NCBI GenBank assembly: GCA_938084565.1
Contig: CALKEU010000015.1
Location: 1-39,923 of the forward strand
Origin: Candidatus Kapaibacterium sp.
GTDB lineage: Bacteria; Bacteroidota; Ignavibacteria; Kapaibacteriales; HRBIN21
Length of the DNA: 39,923 bases
Direction of reading: 5' to 3'
Part shown: positions 25,022 through 33,897 of the stretch, one piece after another
Layout: the number at the start of each line of letters is the position of its first letter
Numbering within the stretch: the first letter of the stretch is position 1
Translations under genes and position numbers: made by a program
Notes under the pieces: generated by a model
Database searches by the model: none
The model's input: the letters and a program-made list of their open reading frames with translations, nothing else
What the model was told of the DNA's origin: nothing

Positions 25022-28000
25022 ATGCGAGGTCGGCGTGCACTGGTTGCAGTTTGCGTGATAGGAGCTGGCGTGCTTGTCGGTCAGGCTCGCACGGCATACG
25101 ATACCAAGCCAGGCAAAGAGGGTGATCCTACCCAGCCTCTGCGTCTGGCGCAGAGCACGTTTGAGCAGCGCAAAAACCGCGTCAGCCGTATTGAGTTCTA
25201 CACGACCAACTACGGCATCTTTGGGCTCAATATTGCGGCCAATCGTGGAGGGGGCTTCTGGCCGCGAGGCTCTCAGAATCAGTACATCTTCGGAGGAGGT
25301 ATCTGGCTTGCGGCCAAGAAGTGGGTACGGGATGAGTTGCGCAAGCTCGTTATCCTCTCTTACAACCCCAACTCAGGGGCATCGTGGATGGTGCCCGGAC
25401 GCGTTGCCGATGGAGATGAGTACAGCGACGACCTGAAGGATAAGTATCAGTTGTACTTCTCCACGGACTATGCGCCCGATGGGACTCCGCTACCCGAGAA
25501 AGCAGGTGAAGCCCCTCGGGGACCCAATTGGCCGCTCTGGATCACATCGGAGACCGAAACCCTGAAAGTCAATCGCTACTTCGGGGATTACGTGGATGAT
25601 TTGGACAAGCGGAACGTAGCAACGTACCCGCGTGGGCCAGCGTTCATCTCGCAGGAGGACATCTGGAGTGTTTTCAAGGATACGGATCTGCGTCGCTACG
25701 AAGGTGGTGTTGCCGTACGCCGCTCGCAAGGGTACCCGCTGCGGGTGGATATTGAACAGACCATCTACTCGTGGGGCTTCGGGGATTACGGGGATTTCAT
25801 CTTTCTGAAGTACGTCATCATCAATCGCTCACAGGATACGCTGTGGGAATGCTGGATGGCCCCAGCCATGGACTTCGATATTGGTCCGGCTGGTAATCCC
25901 GTGGGAATAGCCGGCAATGACCGCGTCCGCTTCTACGACGAGGATCCGAGCCTGAATTTAGCCATTCAATGGAGCAACCCGGATCAGGGAGAGGCGGGAA
26001 AGGGATTTGGCTACTTGGGAATGACCTTCCTGGAGAGTCCCGCCGTTGATCCGCTGACGGGCTTCATCCGTAAGGACAAGCGCTTCTATCCCCTCAGTGA
26101 GCAGCTTGGGTTGGTAACGTTCCGGAACTGGGTCATCCAGAATGACCCTTCGGGGGATGAGGAGCGGTACGACTTCATGGCAGCCCGTGTCCGTGAGGGT
26201 GACACTGGGCCTGGAGATAAGCGCTTCCTGATGGCAACCGGCCCCTTCAATATGGCCCCTGGTGATACTGCGCGAGTTGTCGTCGGATTGGTTCTGGCTC
26301 CAACCTCTACGGGAGCCGATCCGACAGGGTATGGAGACCTGGATGAATTGGTCCGCAAGGTCCGCTTTGCGCAAGCTGTCTACGATGGCGGCTTCAAAGC
26401 GCCGGTGCCACCAGACCGGCCGAATGTGACGTGGAGGCCCCTCAACAATGGTATTGTTGTCCAGTGGGATTCCACGGCTGAGTACTCCTACGACGACAGT
26501 GAGCGCGGATTGGATTTCCTTGGATATCGGCTCTACCGGGCACGGCGTATGGATCTGGATTCATTCGATGTGGACAATCGGCCTGCGGTGGCACGGGGTC
26601 CTTTCGGTTGGAAGGAGATTGCTCGTTGGGAAGTGCCTTTCCCGTTTGTCAAGAAAAGCGATCGCCCGCTTCTGCCAGGGGTAAGCCCCTACCCGCTTCT
26701 CGATTCGCTTGTGTTCCTCTCGCAGATCGATTCGTTTACCGTAGAAGTAGCCCGTGTTGGCTACGGCGGTGAGCCGTGGGGAGAGTTCTGGCAGAGTCTG
26801 GATCCGAACCAACGGAACCTGTACCTCCGGGGCAGGGTCGAAATTAGCCGAGCATTGACCGGGGGACGGGGCTTGAGGCGAGCAGACTTTCCTACGGTAG
26901 CCGAGTTCCTCAACGCTCTCTACGACTATATCCAGCAGGGGAAGGCAACCCCTATCTTTCGTGACTTCGACGATGACCTAGCTATTCGGCAACGCGTGCG
27001 CCAGACCATTGCCCGCTACATGGCACAGGTGACTAACAATCGTACGTTTGTCGATATCGGGGATGATAATCGCAACGGTGTCGTCGACGAGCATCCCGAT
27101 CCGACTCGTACGGAACGCCTCTTTAACAACGTGGACTACTACTACCGCTTGCTTGCCTACGACGAAGGTGACCTCATCCAGCGAACGCCGAGCAAGCTCA
27201 ACATTGGAGTTACAGGAGTTAACGTCATTCAGGCTTTTCCGCGTTCGGCCCCGGCCAGCGAGCCAGCGACAGTGGCCATCACGAATGTGGACCAAGAAAA
27301 GATAGGCGGTATCTACAACGTGCGATTTCTCGTACAGGATCCGCAGCGCCTCCAACAACTCTTTGCCGGCCATGAGCTCGAGATAGAATTCCGTCCCCTG
27401 TGGTTTGGAACCGCCTTCTTGGCCCCATCGGGGTCGGTCAATGGGATTTACGCCCGGGAGATCATCTTTCGCGATCTAACGGCGGGAACAGAGCTGGGGC
27501 GCTACCAGACCCTGTTTGAACCGACACAGTGCCAGAGCAGTGTGCTGGGTATGCCGTCAGAATTTGCCGGCGTATCGACGGGCGATACGACGCAGGGGAT
27601 TGGACGCTTGGATACCGTCGGGTATATCCAGCGGACGGGGACATTCCGGACCGACGTGGCTTGTAATACCCCGAATCAGTATGTGTTCGGGACGCTCGGC
27701 TTTGCCTTCGACTATGCTCTCCAGCAGTGGGCTGGGCAGTATCGCCCCTACCGGGCTGAGCGGCGTTCGGCAGCTGATGTGCCTGTCTATGCTGACCGGA
27801 CACAAGTACAGCTGACACAACCGGATCCGGTGACACGCCGATATGTGAGTTTCAACAACGGTCCGGCACGCTATCTCATCATCTTTGAGCCGGGAGGAGT
27901 TGAGACAGTCACCGTGACGTGGAATTCTGGGCGGAACACAAAGGAGGTGCAGGTGCCCTACTACAACATCCGGGTGGTCAACGACATCAGCTTTGAGCGC

Positions 28001-28837
28001 TCCGATCCGGAAACAGGGCGCCCGGTAAGGGTAAGCTATCCAGGCGAGTTGCCACGTGAGGAATTGAGTCTTACCCGTGGGAGCGGCCCTGATGCTCGAC
28101 AGGTTCCTATAGGGGCATACGGCTTTGCTGCCGTACCGTGGGTCAACGGGCGGAGCGCCGATGGAATCGCCCAGCGGCGAGTGCAATTGGGCGATTGGAT
28201 GCCGACGCAGGGGCGGTATTACCTCTCGGTTGTTGACGGCACCGATACGATCGACTTCGTCCATGTCTTTGTGGCGTCAGGCTGTCGGTTCGTAATAGAC
28301 TTTGCTAACAAGCGTGGATGGGCGGTGTCCCCATTGGCCGGAGTCGATCGCGCCCCGGAACCGAGTCGGGATTTTCAGCCTGGAGATACAGTTGTCTTCG
28401 AGACAACGGGTGGAGCGTTGGGATTGCCTCTGCCGGGGGCCAAGATTCGCGCTCGCGTAAGCCAGCCCACACCGCCGGACCGCATAACTGATGCTATCCT
28501 CGAAGAGCAGGTCAAGATTGTGCCAAACCCGTACTATGTCGTCCACCAGGCCCAGCGCTCTCAGTACGATGCAAAGATCTTCTTCACGCGGCTACCCGAG
28601 CGGTGCACAATTCGGATTTACACGCTCGCTGGCGAGCTTGTTCGAACGTTGGAGTATGACGCTCGCACGGCACAGGAGGTTGGACGTCTAGGGGTAGCAA
28701 TCTGGGACCTACTCTCGGACAACCTCCAGCGAGTTGCCAGCCAGGCGTTCGTAGCACACATTGAGACGCCGAACGGGGCCAAAGCGGTACTTCCCTTCAG
28801 TGTCGTCGTTGGTGGCATTCGGCAAGTTCCAGAATAG
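25022..28837 (+). CDS. Very large exported protein paired with the TonB-dependent receptor
   Basis: 1271 residues with a signal peptide (VAVCVIGAGVLVGQARTA). I cannot assign a family. Residues ~45-100 contain aromatic/Gly-rich motifs (NYGIFGLNIAANRGGGFWP, YIFGGGIWLAAKKW). Around residues 475-510 there is an FN3-like stretch (FLGYRLYRARRMDLDSFD). A Ca-binding-type loop DDNRNGVVDEHP lies at residues 681-692. The C-terminal ~110 residues (VKIVPNPYYVVHQ, CTIRIYTLAGELVRTLEYD, GVAIWDLLSDN) resemble the FlgD-Ig/T9SS sorting fold, but the terminal strand is atypical. It is expected to be surface-exposed, possibly a receptor partner as SusD is for SusC, although it shows no SusD features. A GGTAGGGG ribosome-binding site precedes the ATG. 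The PorV-like gene follows after 16 bases. Confidence 0.8.
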   Translation: MRGRRALVAVCVIGAGVLVGQARTAYDTKPGKEGDPTQPLRLAQSTFEQRKNRVSRIEFYTTNYGIFGLNIAANRGGGFWPRGSQNQYIFGGGIWLAAKKWVRDELRKLVILSYNPNSGASWMVPGRVADGDEYSDDLKDKYQLYFSTDYAPDGTPLPEKAGEAPRGPNWPLWITSETETLKVNRYFGDYVDDLDKRNVATYPRGPAFISQEDIWSVFKDTDLRRYEGGVAVRRSQGYPLRVDIEQTIYSWGFGDYGDFIFLKYVIINRSQDTLWECWMAPAMDFDIGPAGNPVGIAGNDRVRFYDEDPSLNLAIQWSNPDQGEAGKGFGYLGMTFLESPAVDPLTGFIRKDKRFYPLSEQLGLVTFRNWVIQNDPSGDEERYDFMAARVREGDTGPGDKRFLMATGPFNMAPGDTARVVVGLVLAPTSTGADPTGYGDLDELVRKVRFAQAVYDGGFKAPVPPDRPNVTWRPLNNGIVVQWDSTAEYSYDDSERGLDFLGYRLYRARRMDLDSFDVDNRPAVARGPFGWKEIARWEVPFPFVKKSDRPLLPGVSPYPLLDSLVFLSQIDSFTVEVARVGYGGEPWGEFWQSLDPNQRNLYLRGRVEISRALTGGRGLRRADFPTVAEFLNALYDYIQQGKATPIFRDFDDDLAIRQRVRQTIARYMAQVTNNRTFVDIGDDNRNGVVDEHPDPTRTERLFNNVDYYYRLLAYDEGDLIQRTPSKLNIGVTGVNVIQAFPRSAPASEPATVAITNVDQEKIGGIYNVRFLVQDPQRLQQLFAGHELEIEFRPLWFGTAFLAPSGSVNGIYAREIIFRDLTAGTELGRYQTLFEPTQCQSSVLGMPSEFAGVSTGDTTQGIGRLDTVGYIQRTGTFRTDVACNTPNQYVFGTLGFAFDYALQQWAGQYRPYRAERRSAADVPVYADRTQVQLTQPDPVTRRYVSFNNGPARYLIIFEPGGVETVTVTWNSGRNTKEVQVPYYNIRVVNDISFERSDPETGRPVRVSYPGELPREELSLTRGSGPDARQVPIGAYGFAAVPWVNGRSADGIAQRRVQLGDWMPTQGRYYLSVVDGTDTIDFVHVFVASGCRFVIDFANKRGWAVSPLAGVDRAPEPSRDFQPGDTVVFETTGGALGLPLPGAKIRARVSQPTPPDRITDAILEEQVKIVPNPYYVVHQAQRSQYDAKIFFTRLPERCTIRIYTLAGELVRTLEYDARTAQEVGRLGVAIWDLLSDNLQRVASQAFVAHIETPNGAKAVLPFSVVVGGIRQVPE

Positions 28838-28853
28838 TGGGAGGGAGCTGACG

Positions 28854-29915
28854 ATGCGTGCACATACGATTGCGGGGATTCTGCTCACAGGTGTGGCCCA
28901 CCTTGCAGCACAGCTCTATGCTCCATCGGCTGGGGAGTTCAAAAAGGTCGGTGCAGCAGGATCGCAGTTTCTGAAGATCCCAGTTGGGGCACGCGCTGTT
29001 GGATTAGGAGGAGGGGGGAGCGCTGTCAATGATTTGTCGGCCGTCTACTGGAACCCTGCCGGGATTGCAGATATAGCGAATCTGAGTGGCCATTTCTCCT
29101 ACACTCAGTGGTTCGGCGGCTTCTCGCACAACTTTGCTGCTGTCGCTATCCCTCTGGGAGAAAACTACCGCATTGCTGCCAGTCTGGTCAACTTCACCAG
29201 TGGGGATATCCCCGTGACCACCCTCGAACAGCCCGAGGGAACGGGGGCAACGTATACAATCTCGGACATCGCTCTCGGGGTTACTTTCGGGGGGCGGGTG
29301 ACCGAGCAGTTCTCCTTTGGGATTACGGGGCGCTTCGTACAGAATAGCCTGCTGGATGTCTCCAGCACGGGGCTTACTTTCGACGTCGGGACGCTCTACC
29401 AGACGGACTTTTACGGACTTCGGCTGGGCTTTTCCGTGCACAATTTGGGGCCGGATATGCAGTATACCGGCCAGGGGCTCTACATACGGCGTCGCCTCAT
29501 CGATGCTCTCAATGCTGATCCGACAGCCTTTAGCATCGTCACCAACCCCTACGCTATCCCGCTCATGTTTCGTGCGGGAATTGCCTTCGATGCTTTGAGC
29601 GTGATCCAAGGGCGTCAGCAGACACCCAAGCTCTACGCCGATGGGTACCAGGAGCATCGTCTGATTGCTGCGGTGGACTTTGAGACGTACTCTGATGTCC
29701 CGGAGCAGTTTGCTGTTGGACTGGAGTATACGTGGAACGATCTCCTCTCGGTACGGGCGGGCTATCGATTTGGCAACGACCAGATGTGGCTCACCGGCGG
29801 GGTTGGAGTACGGTACATCGGGAGCGGATTCCGTGGCCAGCTGGACTATGCTCTGACGCCAACTCGGCTGCTTGGGCTCGTCAATCGGCTGAGCTTGACG
29901 GTGGCTGTGGAGTAA
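28854..29915 (+). CDS. PorV/PorQ-family outer-membrane protein
   Basis: 353 residues from ATG 28854 with GGGAGGGAG upstream; the frame reaches back to 28761 but overlaps the previous gene. The signal peptide is followed by the diagnostic N-terminal motif of the PorV/PorQ/UPF0164 group: GAAGSQFLKIPVGARAVGLG, then AVNDLSAVYWNPAGIADI. The rest is a barrel (DIALGVTFGGRVTEQFSFGI, LRLGFSVHNLGPDMQYTG). In characterised T9SS, PorV carries cargo from the translocon to the attachment complex. Position immediately after a giant exported protein suggests a dedicated shuttle or assembly factor for it; this is inference. Its stop is 13 bases from the convergent manC-like gene. Confidence 0.88.
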   Translation: MRAHTIAGILLTGVAHLAAQLYAPSAGEFKKVGAAGSQFLKIPVGARAVGLGGGGSAVNDLSAVYWNPAGIADIANLSGHFSYTQWFGGFSHNFAAVAIPLGENYRIAASLVNFTSGDIPVTTLEQPEGTGATYTISDIALGVTFGGRVTEQFSFGITGRFVQNSLLDVSSTGLTFDVGTLYQTDFYGLRLGFSVHNLGPDMQYTGQGLYIRRRLIDALNADPTAFSIVTNPYAIPLMFRAGIAFDALSVIQGRQQTPKLYADGYQEHRLIAAVDFETYSDVPEQFAVGLEYTWNDLLSVRAGYRFGNDQMWLTGGVGVRYIGSGFRGQLDYALTPTRLLGLVNRLSLTVAVE

Positions 29916-29928
29916 GGGGGGAGATACG

Positions 29929-31014
29929 TCAGAGCAGGTTGTAGCGCTTCTTGCGGCGCAGGTATTGGACGACCTCGGCCACACGGTCGGAAGCGTCGCG
30001 GGGGCAGATCAGGATTGCCTGCTCGGTTTCTACCACGATGAGGTCGGAGACCCCGACGAGGGCAATGGGCTTGCCCCCGCAAGCGTTCACATAGCAGCAG
30101 CTGATATCGATGGCGATGATATCGCCCTGGAGCACATTGCCGCGAGGATCCTTCAGAGCGCGGCGATAGAGTTCGTCCCAAGTTCCCACATCGCTCCAGT
30201 CGAACGAGCAGCGTAGGGCGAGGATGTCTGAGGCAGCGCTCTCCAGGATACCATGTTCGATTGAGAGCGGCCGGAGTTGGCGATAGAGGGATTCGGTAGC
30301 TGCCCAGAGTTCCTCTGGGGAAAGGGTCCGGTAGCGCAGAGGGGCAAAGAGAGCGTAGTAGTCCGGGCAATAGCGTTCCAAGAGCTCCCATACAGTAGCC
30401 AGCGGCAGCGCAAGGATGCCTGTATACCAGAGGAAATCCCCCAACTCGAGGAAGCGTCGGGCTGTCTCGAAGTCTGGCTTTTCAGCGAAGGTGCGAACAC
30501 GGAGTACGCCAGGGAGCTCATCACCGTAGGGACCCTCCACTTGGACATAGCCGAAGCGTGTCTCTGGCCGCTTGGGAGGTAGTCCCAGTACAACGGGCTG
30601 GCGGGTGTGGGAAGCCACCCAGGCAGCATACTCCAGGCTTTGATGGAACTCGCCAACGTTGGCGATGGCGTGATCGGCCGGGAAGAGAAAGAGAATGGTC
30701 TCAGAGGGATAGCGCTGCTCCCACCAGAGTGCTGACAATGCCAGACACGGTGCCGTATTCCGGGCAATAGGCTCGAGGATAAGCTGGGAAGGAGGGAAAT
30801 CGGGTATGTGCCTCTGAAGCACGCTGCTGAGAGCTGCTGTTGTAGCAATGGCAATGCGTTCGGGAGCAAAGAGAGGGCGGAGCCGCTGGAGAGTATTCTG
30901 GAGCGTAGAGCCATCGGGGTGTAACGGGAGGCAGAATTTGGGCATCTGCTGGCGGCTCTGGGGCCACAGGTAAACGTCGATACCACCGGCTAAGATCGTC
31001 GCAACAGCATCCAT
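29929..31014 (-). CDS. ManC-like protein with degenerate nucleotidyltransferase signature
   Basis: 361 residues, colinear with ManC: FPADHAI, RPETRFGYVQVEG, FAEKPD, SIEHGILES and WSDVGTWDEL are kept. The signature loop is not. Where ManC has GGSGERFWPLSRQQRPKQ, this protein has GGIDVYLWPQSRQQMPKF (residues 10-27), so the loop Gly and Arg and the final Gln are lost while Lys26 stays. WNSGMF is also changed to WYTGIL. Reading the DNA in other frames does not restore the motif, so this is substitution and not a frameshift. It may be a catalytically impaired or regulatory paralogue, or have altered nucleotide or sugar specificity. AGGAG lies 6 bases upstream of the ATG. It is last in the hutH-fsa-acnA direction but has its own candidate promoter. 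Confidence 0.85.
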   Translation of the reverse strand: MDAVATILAGGIDVYLWPQSRQQMPKFCLPLHPDGSTLQNTLQRLRPLFAPERIAIATTAALSSVLQRHIPDFPPSQLILEPIARNTAPCLALSALWWEQRYPSETILFLFPADHAIANVGEFHQSLEYAAWVASHTRQPVVLGLPPKRPETRFGYVQVEGPYGDELPGVLRVRTFAEKPDFETARRFLELGDFLWYTGILALPLATVWELLERYCPDYYALFAPLRYRTLSPEELWAATESLYRQLRPLSIEHGILESAASDILALRCSFDWSDVGTWDELYRRALKDPRGNVLQGDIIAIDISCCYVNACGGKPIALVGVSDLIVVETEQAILICPRDASDRVAEVVQYLRRKKRYNLL

Positions 31015-31040
31015 GAGGAGACTCCTTATGGCGTAGGGTG

Positions 31041-31048
31041 CAAAAATA
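31041..31048 (-). promoter_or_regulatory. Candidate -7 element for the ManC-like gene
   Basis: On the minus strand TATTTTTG (31048-31041) matches TAnnTTTG exactly and lies 26 bases before the start codon, in the 99-base gap after acnA. No TTG is present at the -33 distance, so only the -7 half supports the call. Confidence 0.35.
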
Positions 31049-31113
31049 GGGGAGCCGTCTGCAGGGAGGGGGCATTGCTCCTGCGCTCGGGGTATGCTGT
31101 AAAGCGGGAGGCC

Positions 31114-33879
31114 CTATGGACGGGGAGAGTGTGTAGCTTCTTGGTGGCGATGCCGCTGCACGATGTGGCGGAAGACGTAGTGCAGGACGCCACCGTGGCG
31201 GTAGTATTCAATCTCGGCCGGCACATCCAGCCGGGCAATGACCTCGAAGGTCCGGAGGCTGCCGTCGGATTTTCGCGCATGGACGCGCAGGCGCTTCAGC
31301 GGTGTCAGTCCCTCGCTGATGCCTATAATGTCGTAGATCTCCGTGCCATCGAGTCCCAAGCTCTGCGCTGACTCACCCGGCAGGAACTGTAGTGGCAGGA
31401 CCCCCATCCCGACGAGATTGCTACGGTGGATGCGTTCAAAGCTCTCAGCCAGAATAGCTCGGATCCCGAGCAATGCCGTTCCCTTAGCTGCCCAATCGCG
31501 AGAAGAGCCGCTGCCGTACTCCTTACCGGCGATGACGATGACTGGTACACCATCACTCTTGTAGCGCAAGGCGGCTTCATAGACCGTGAGCTCTTCTCCG
31601 CTCGGGATATAGCGGGTCCAGCCACCTTCGCGGCTAGCTAGCGCGTTCCGGAGGCGAATGTTGGCGAAGGTTCCCCGAACCATCACCTCGTGGTTCCCCC
31701 GGCGAGCCCCGTACGAGTTGAAATCGGCTGGGTCGACTCCATGTTCAATGAGCCATCGACCGGCGGGAGAGAAGGGAGAGATGGAGCCCGCTGGGGAAAT
31801 GTGGTCGGTTGTGACGGTATCGCCGAGGAGGAGGAGGACCCGGGCACCCACAATGTCTGTGGGTTCCCCAGGGTGGGGTGGGAGGTTGTGGAAGAAAGGA
31901 GCTTCTCGGATGTAGGTTGAGTTCGGGTCCCATTCGAAGAGTTCGCCCGTGGGGGCCTCGAGTTCGTGCCAGAAACGGTCGCCAGCATAAGCGTGTGCGT
32001 ATTCTGTGCGGAAGTCCTCTGGCGTGAGAACACCCTCCATCAGAGAGCGGATCTCCTCAGGGCTGGGCCAGAGATCATGTAGGTAGACCGGCATGCCGTT
32101 GGGATCGGTCCCGAGGGGCTCTGTAGAGAAGTCGATGTCCATTCGCCCTGCTAGAGCATAGGCCACCACCAGGGGTGGGGAGGCAAGGAAGTTCATCCGT
32201 ACCTGGGGATGGACGCGAGCCTCAAAGTTGCGGTTGCCCGAAAGCACAGCGGCAACAATGAGCTCGTGCTCTCCAATGGCACGGGCGATCGGTTCGGGCA
32301 GTTGGCCACTATTGCCGATACAGGTCGTGCAGCCATAGCCAACCACGTGGAAACCTAGTGCCTCGAGAGCGGTTAGCAGTCCGGAGCGTTCCAGGTAGCG
32401 CGTCACCACGCGTGAGCCTGGCGCCAGGCTGGTTTTAACCCATGGTTTGACGCGCAACCCGAGCCGAACGGCGTTGCGGGCCAGGAGTCCGGCGGCAAGC
32501 ATGACAGTGGGGTTGGAGGTGTTGGTGCAGCTTGTAATGGCGGCAATGACTGTAGCCCCATCGCTGAGGAGGTACTCCATGCTGTCGGTGCGGAGGGCAA
32601 CCGAGCGCAGGGGCGGGCGCGCGTTGGGCTCGCCAGAGGCGCTCGGCGCCACTGCGGAAGCATTCCAACGCTGTTCAGGTGGGAGATAGGCCCGGTTGTA
32701 GTGCTGTTCGAGCGTCTGGATGACGACCTGTTTGGCCTGCCTCAAGGGGACGCGGTCATGTGGCCGCCGTGGGCCAGCCAAGGTGGGCTCTATGGTAGAC
32801 AGGTCGAGTGTGAGCACATCTGTGTACTGTATCTCGCTTTCACCCTCACGCCAGAGCAGGTTCTCCTTGCAGTAGCGCTCTACGCGCTCGAGGAGTTCGG
32901 GTGGACGCGCTGTCTGCCGTAGGTACTCCAGCGTGCGATCGTCGATAGGGAAGTAGGTGACCGTACAGCCAAACTCTGGAGACATGTTGGCAATCGTGGC
33001 ACGGTCGGGAACAGTTAAAGCATCCAAGCCCGGGCCGAAGACTTCCACGAATTTCCCCACAACGCCGTAACGGCGGAGGAGCTGGGTGATGGTCAAGACA
33101 ATATCTGTGGCCGTCACCCCAGGTGGGGGAGACGCAAGCAGTTGGAGCCCAATGACTTCAGGCAGCAGCAGGACAAGAGGTTGCCCCAACATGGCCGCTT
33201 CCGCTTCAATGCCCCCCACGCCCCATCCCAAGACTCCAATCCCATTGACCATGGGCGTATGCGAATCGGTCCCCACCAAGGTATCGGGGTAGGCATACCC
33301 ATCTCGGGCGGTGATGACGTGTGCCAGATACTCCAGATTCACCTGGTGGCAGATTCCCATGCCGGGTGGGAGTACTGTGACATTCCGAAACGCCTGCTGG
33401 GCCCACTTCAGGAGGGTGTAGCGTTCTCGATTGCGGTGGTACTCCAGCTCGACATTTTTCTCGTACGCCCAGACCGTGCCGAAGAAATCGACCTGTACAG
33501 AATGGTCGATGACCACGTCGACAGGTACAAGGGGGTTGATGACGTCCGGCGGTATACCCTGCCGGGCTGCTTCAGCGCGGAGGGAAGCCAGATCGACGAT
33601 GGCGGGTACCCCGGTGAAGTCCTGCATCAGGACCCGTCCTGGTAGGAAGGGAATCTCTCGCTCGCTCGGGCGGGGCTGCCATGAGAGGAGGTTGGTTACA
33701 TGTTCCTCGGTTACCAGGAAGCCATCTTCCGAGCGCAGGATATTCTCGAGCAGAATCCGCAGGCAGAAGGGGAGATGGCTGACTCGGTAGCCCTGCCGTT
33801 CCAGTTCGGCCAGGCTGTAATAGTGTAGGGTTTCCGTCGATGTCCGCAGTTGGCGGATGAGGCCAAAGCGGTCGCGCAT
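31114..33879 (-). CDS. acnA: Aconitate hydratase (AcnA/IRP type)
   Basis: Isomerises citrate and isocitrate via cis-aconitate in the TCA cycle, using a [4Fe-4S] cluster. 921 residues, typical for AcnA. Cluster ligands are Cys451 (SCTNTSNP) and Cys517/Cys520 (GYGCTTCIGNSG), with the family's 66- and 3-residue spacing. Also present are VLMQDFTGVPAIVDLA, VIDHSVQVDFFG, VGTDSHTPMVNGIGVLGWGV, the swivel-domain GDTVTTDHISPAGSI, and GSSRDWAAKGTALLGIRA. The start ATG 33879 is 18 bases after the transaldolase stop, with GGAG 11 bases upstream, so it is probably co-transcribed with fsa and hutH. Confidence 0.97.
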   Translation of the reverse strand: MRDRFGLIRQLRTSTETLHYYSLAELERQGYRVSHLPFCLRILLENILRSEDGFLVTEEHVTNLLSWQPRPSEREIPFLPGRVLMQDFTGVPAIVDLASLRAEAARQGIPPDVINPLVPVDVVIDHSVQVDFFGTVWAYEKNVELEYHRNRERYTLLKWAQQAFRNVTVLPPGMGICHQVNLEYLAHVITARDGYAYPDTLVGTDSHTPMVNGIGVLGWGVGGIEAEAAMLGQPLVLLLPEVIGLQLLASPPPGVTATDIVLTITQLLRRYGVVGKFVEVFGPGLDALTVPDRATIANMSPEFGCTVTYFPIDDRTLEYLRQTARPPELLERVERYCKENLLWREGESEIQYTDVLTLDLSTIEPTLAGPRRPHDRVPLRQAKQVVIQTLEQHYNRAYLPPEQRWNASAVAPSASGEPNARPPLRSVALRTDSMEYLLSDGATVIAAITSCTNTSNPTVMLAAGLLARNAVRLGLRVKPWVKTSLAPGSRVVTRYLERSGLLTALEALGFHVVGYGCTTCIGNSGQLPEPIARAIGEHELIVAAVLSGNRNFEARVHPQVRMNFLASPPLVVAYALAGRMDIDFSTEPLGTDPNGMPVYLHDLWPSPEEIRSLMEGVLTPEDFRTEYAHAYAGDRFWHELEAPTGELFEWDPNSTYIREAPFFHNLPPHPGEPTDIVGARVLLLLGDTVTTDHISPAGSISPFSPAGRWLIEHGVDPADFNSYGARRGNHEVMVRGTFANIRLRNALASREGGWTRYIPSGEELTVYEAALRYKSDGVPVIVIAGKEYGSGSSRDWAAKGTALLGIRAILAESFERIHRSNLVGMGVLPLQFLPGESAQSLGLDGTEIYDIIGISEGLTPLKRLRVHARKSDGSLRTFEVIARLDVPAEIEYYRHGGVLHYVFRHIVQRHRHQEATHSPRP

Positions 33880-33897
33880 GGGAGTGTGGCTCCAGAA

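Noticed and set aside
27557-28264. A 235-residue minus-strand frame opposite the 1271-residue protein
   Set aside because: No motif, no ribosome-binding site and no gap in the sense frame.
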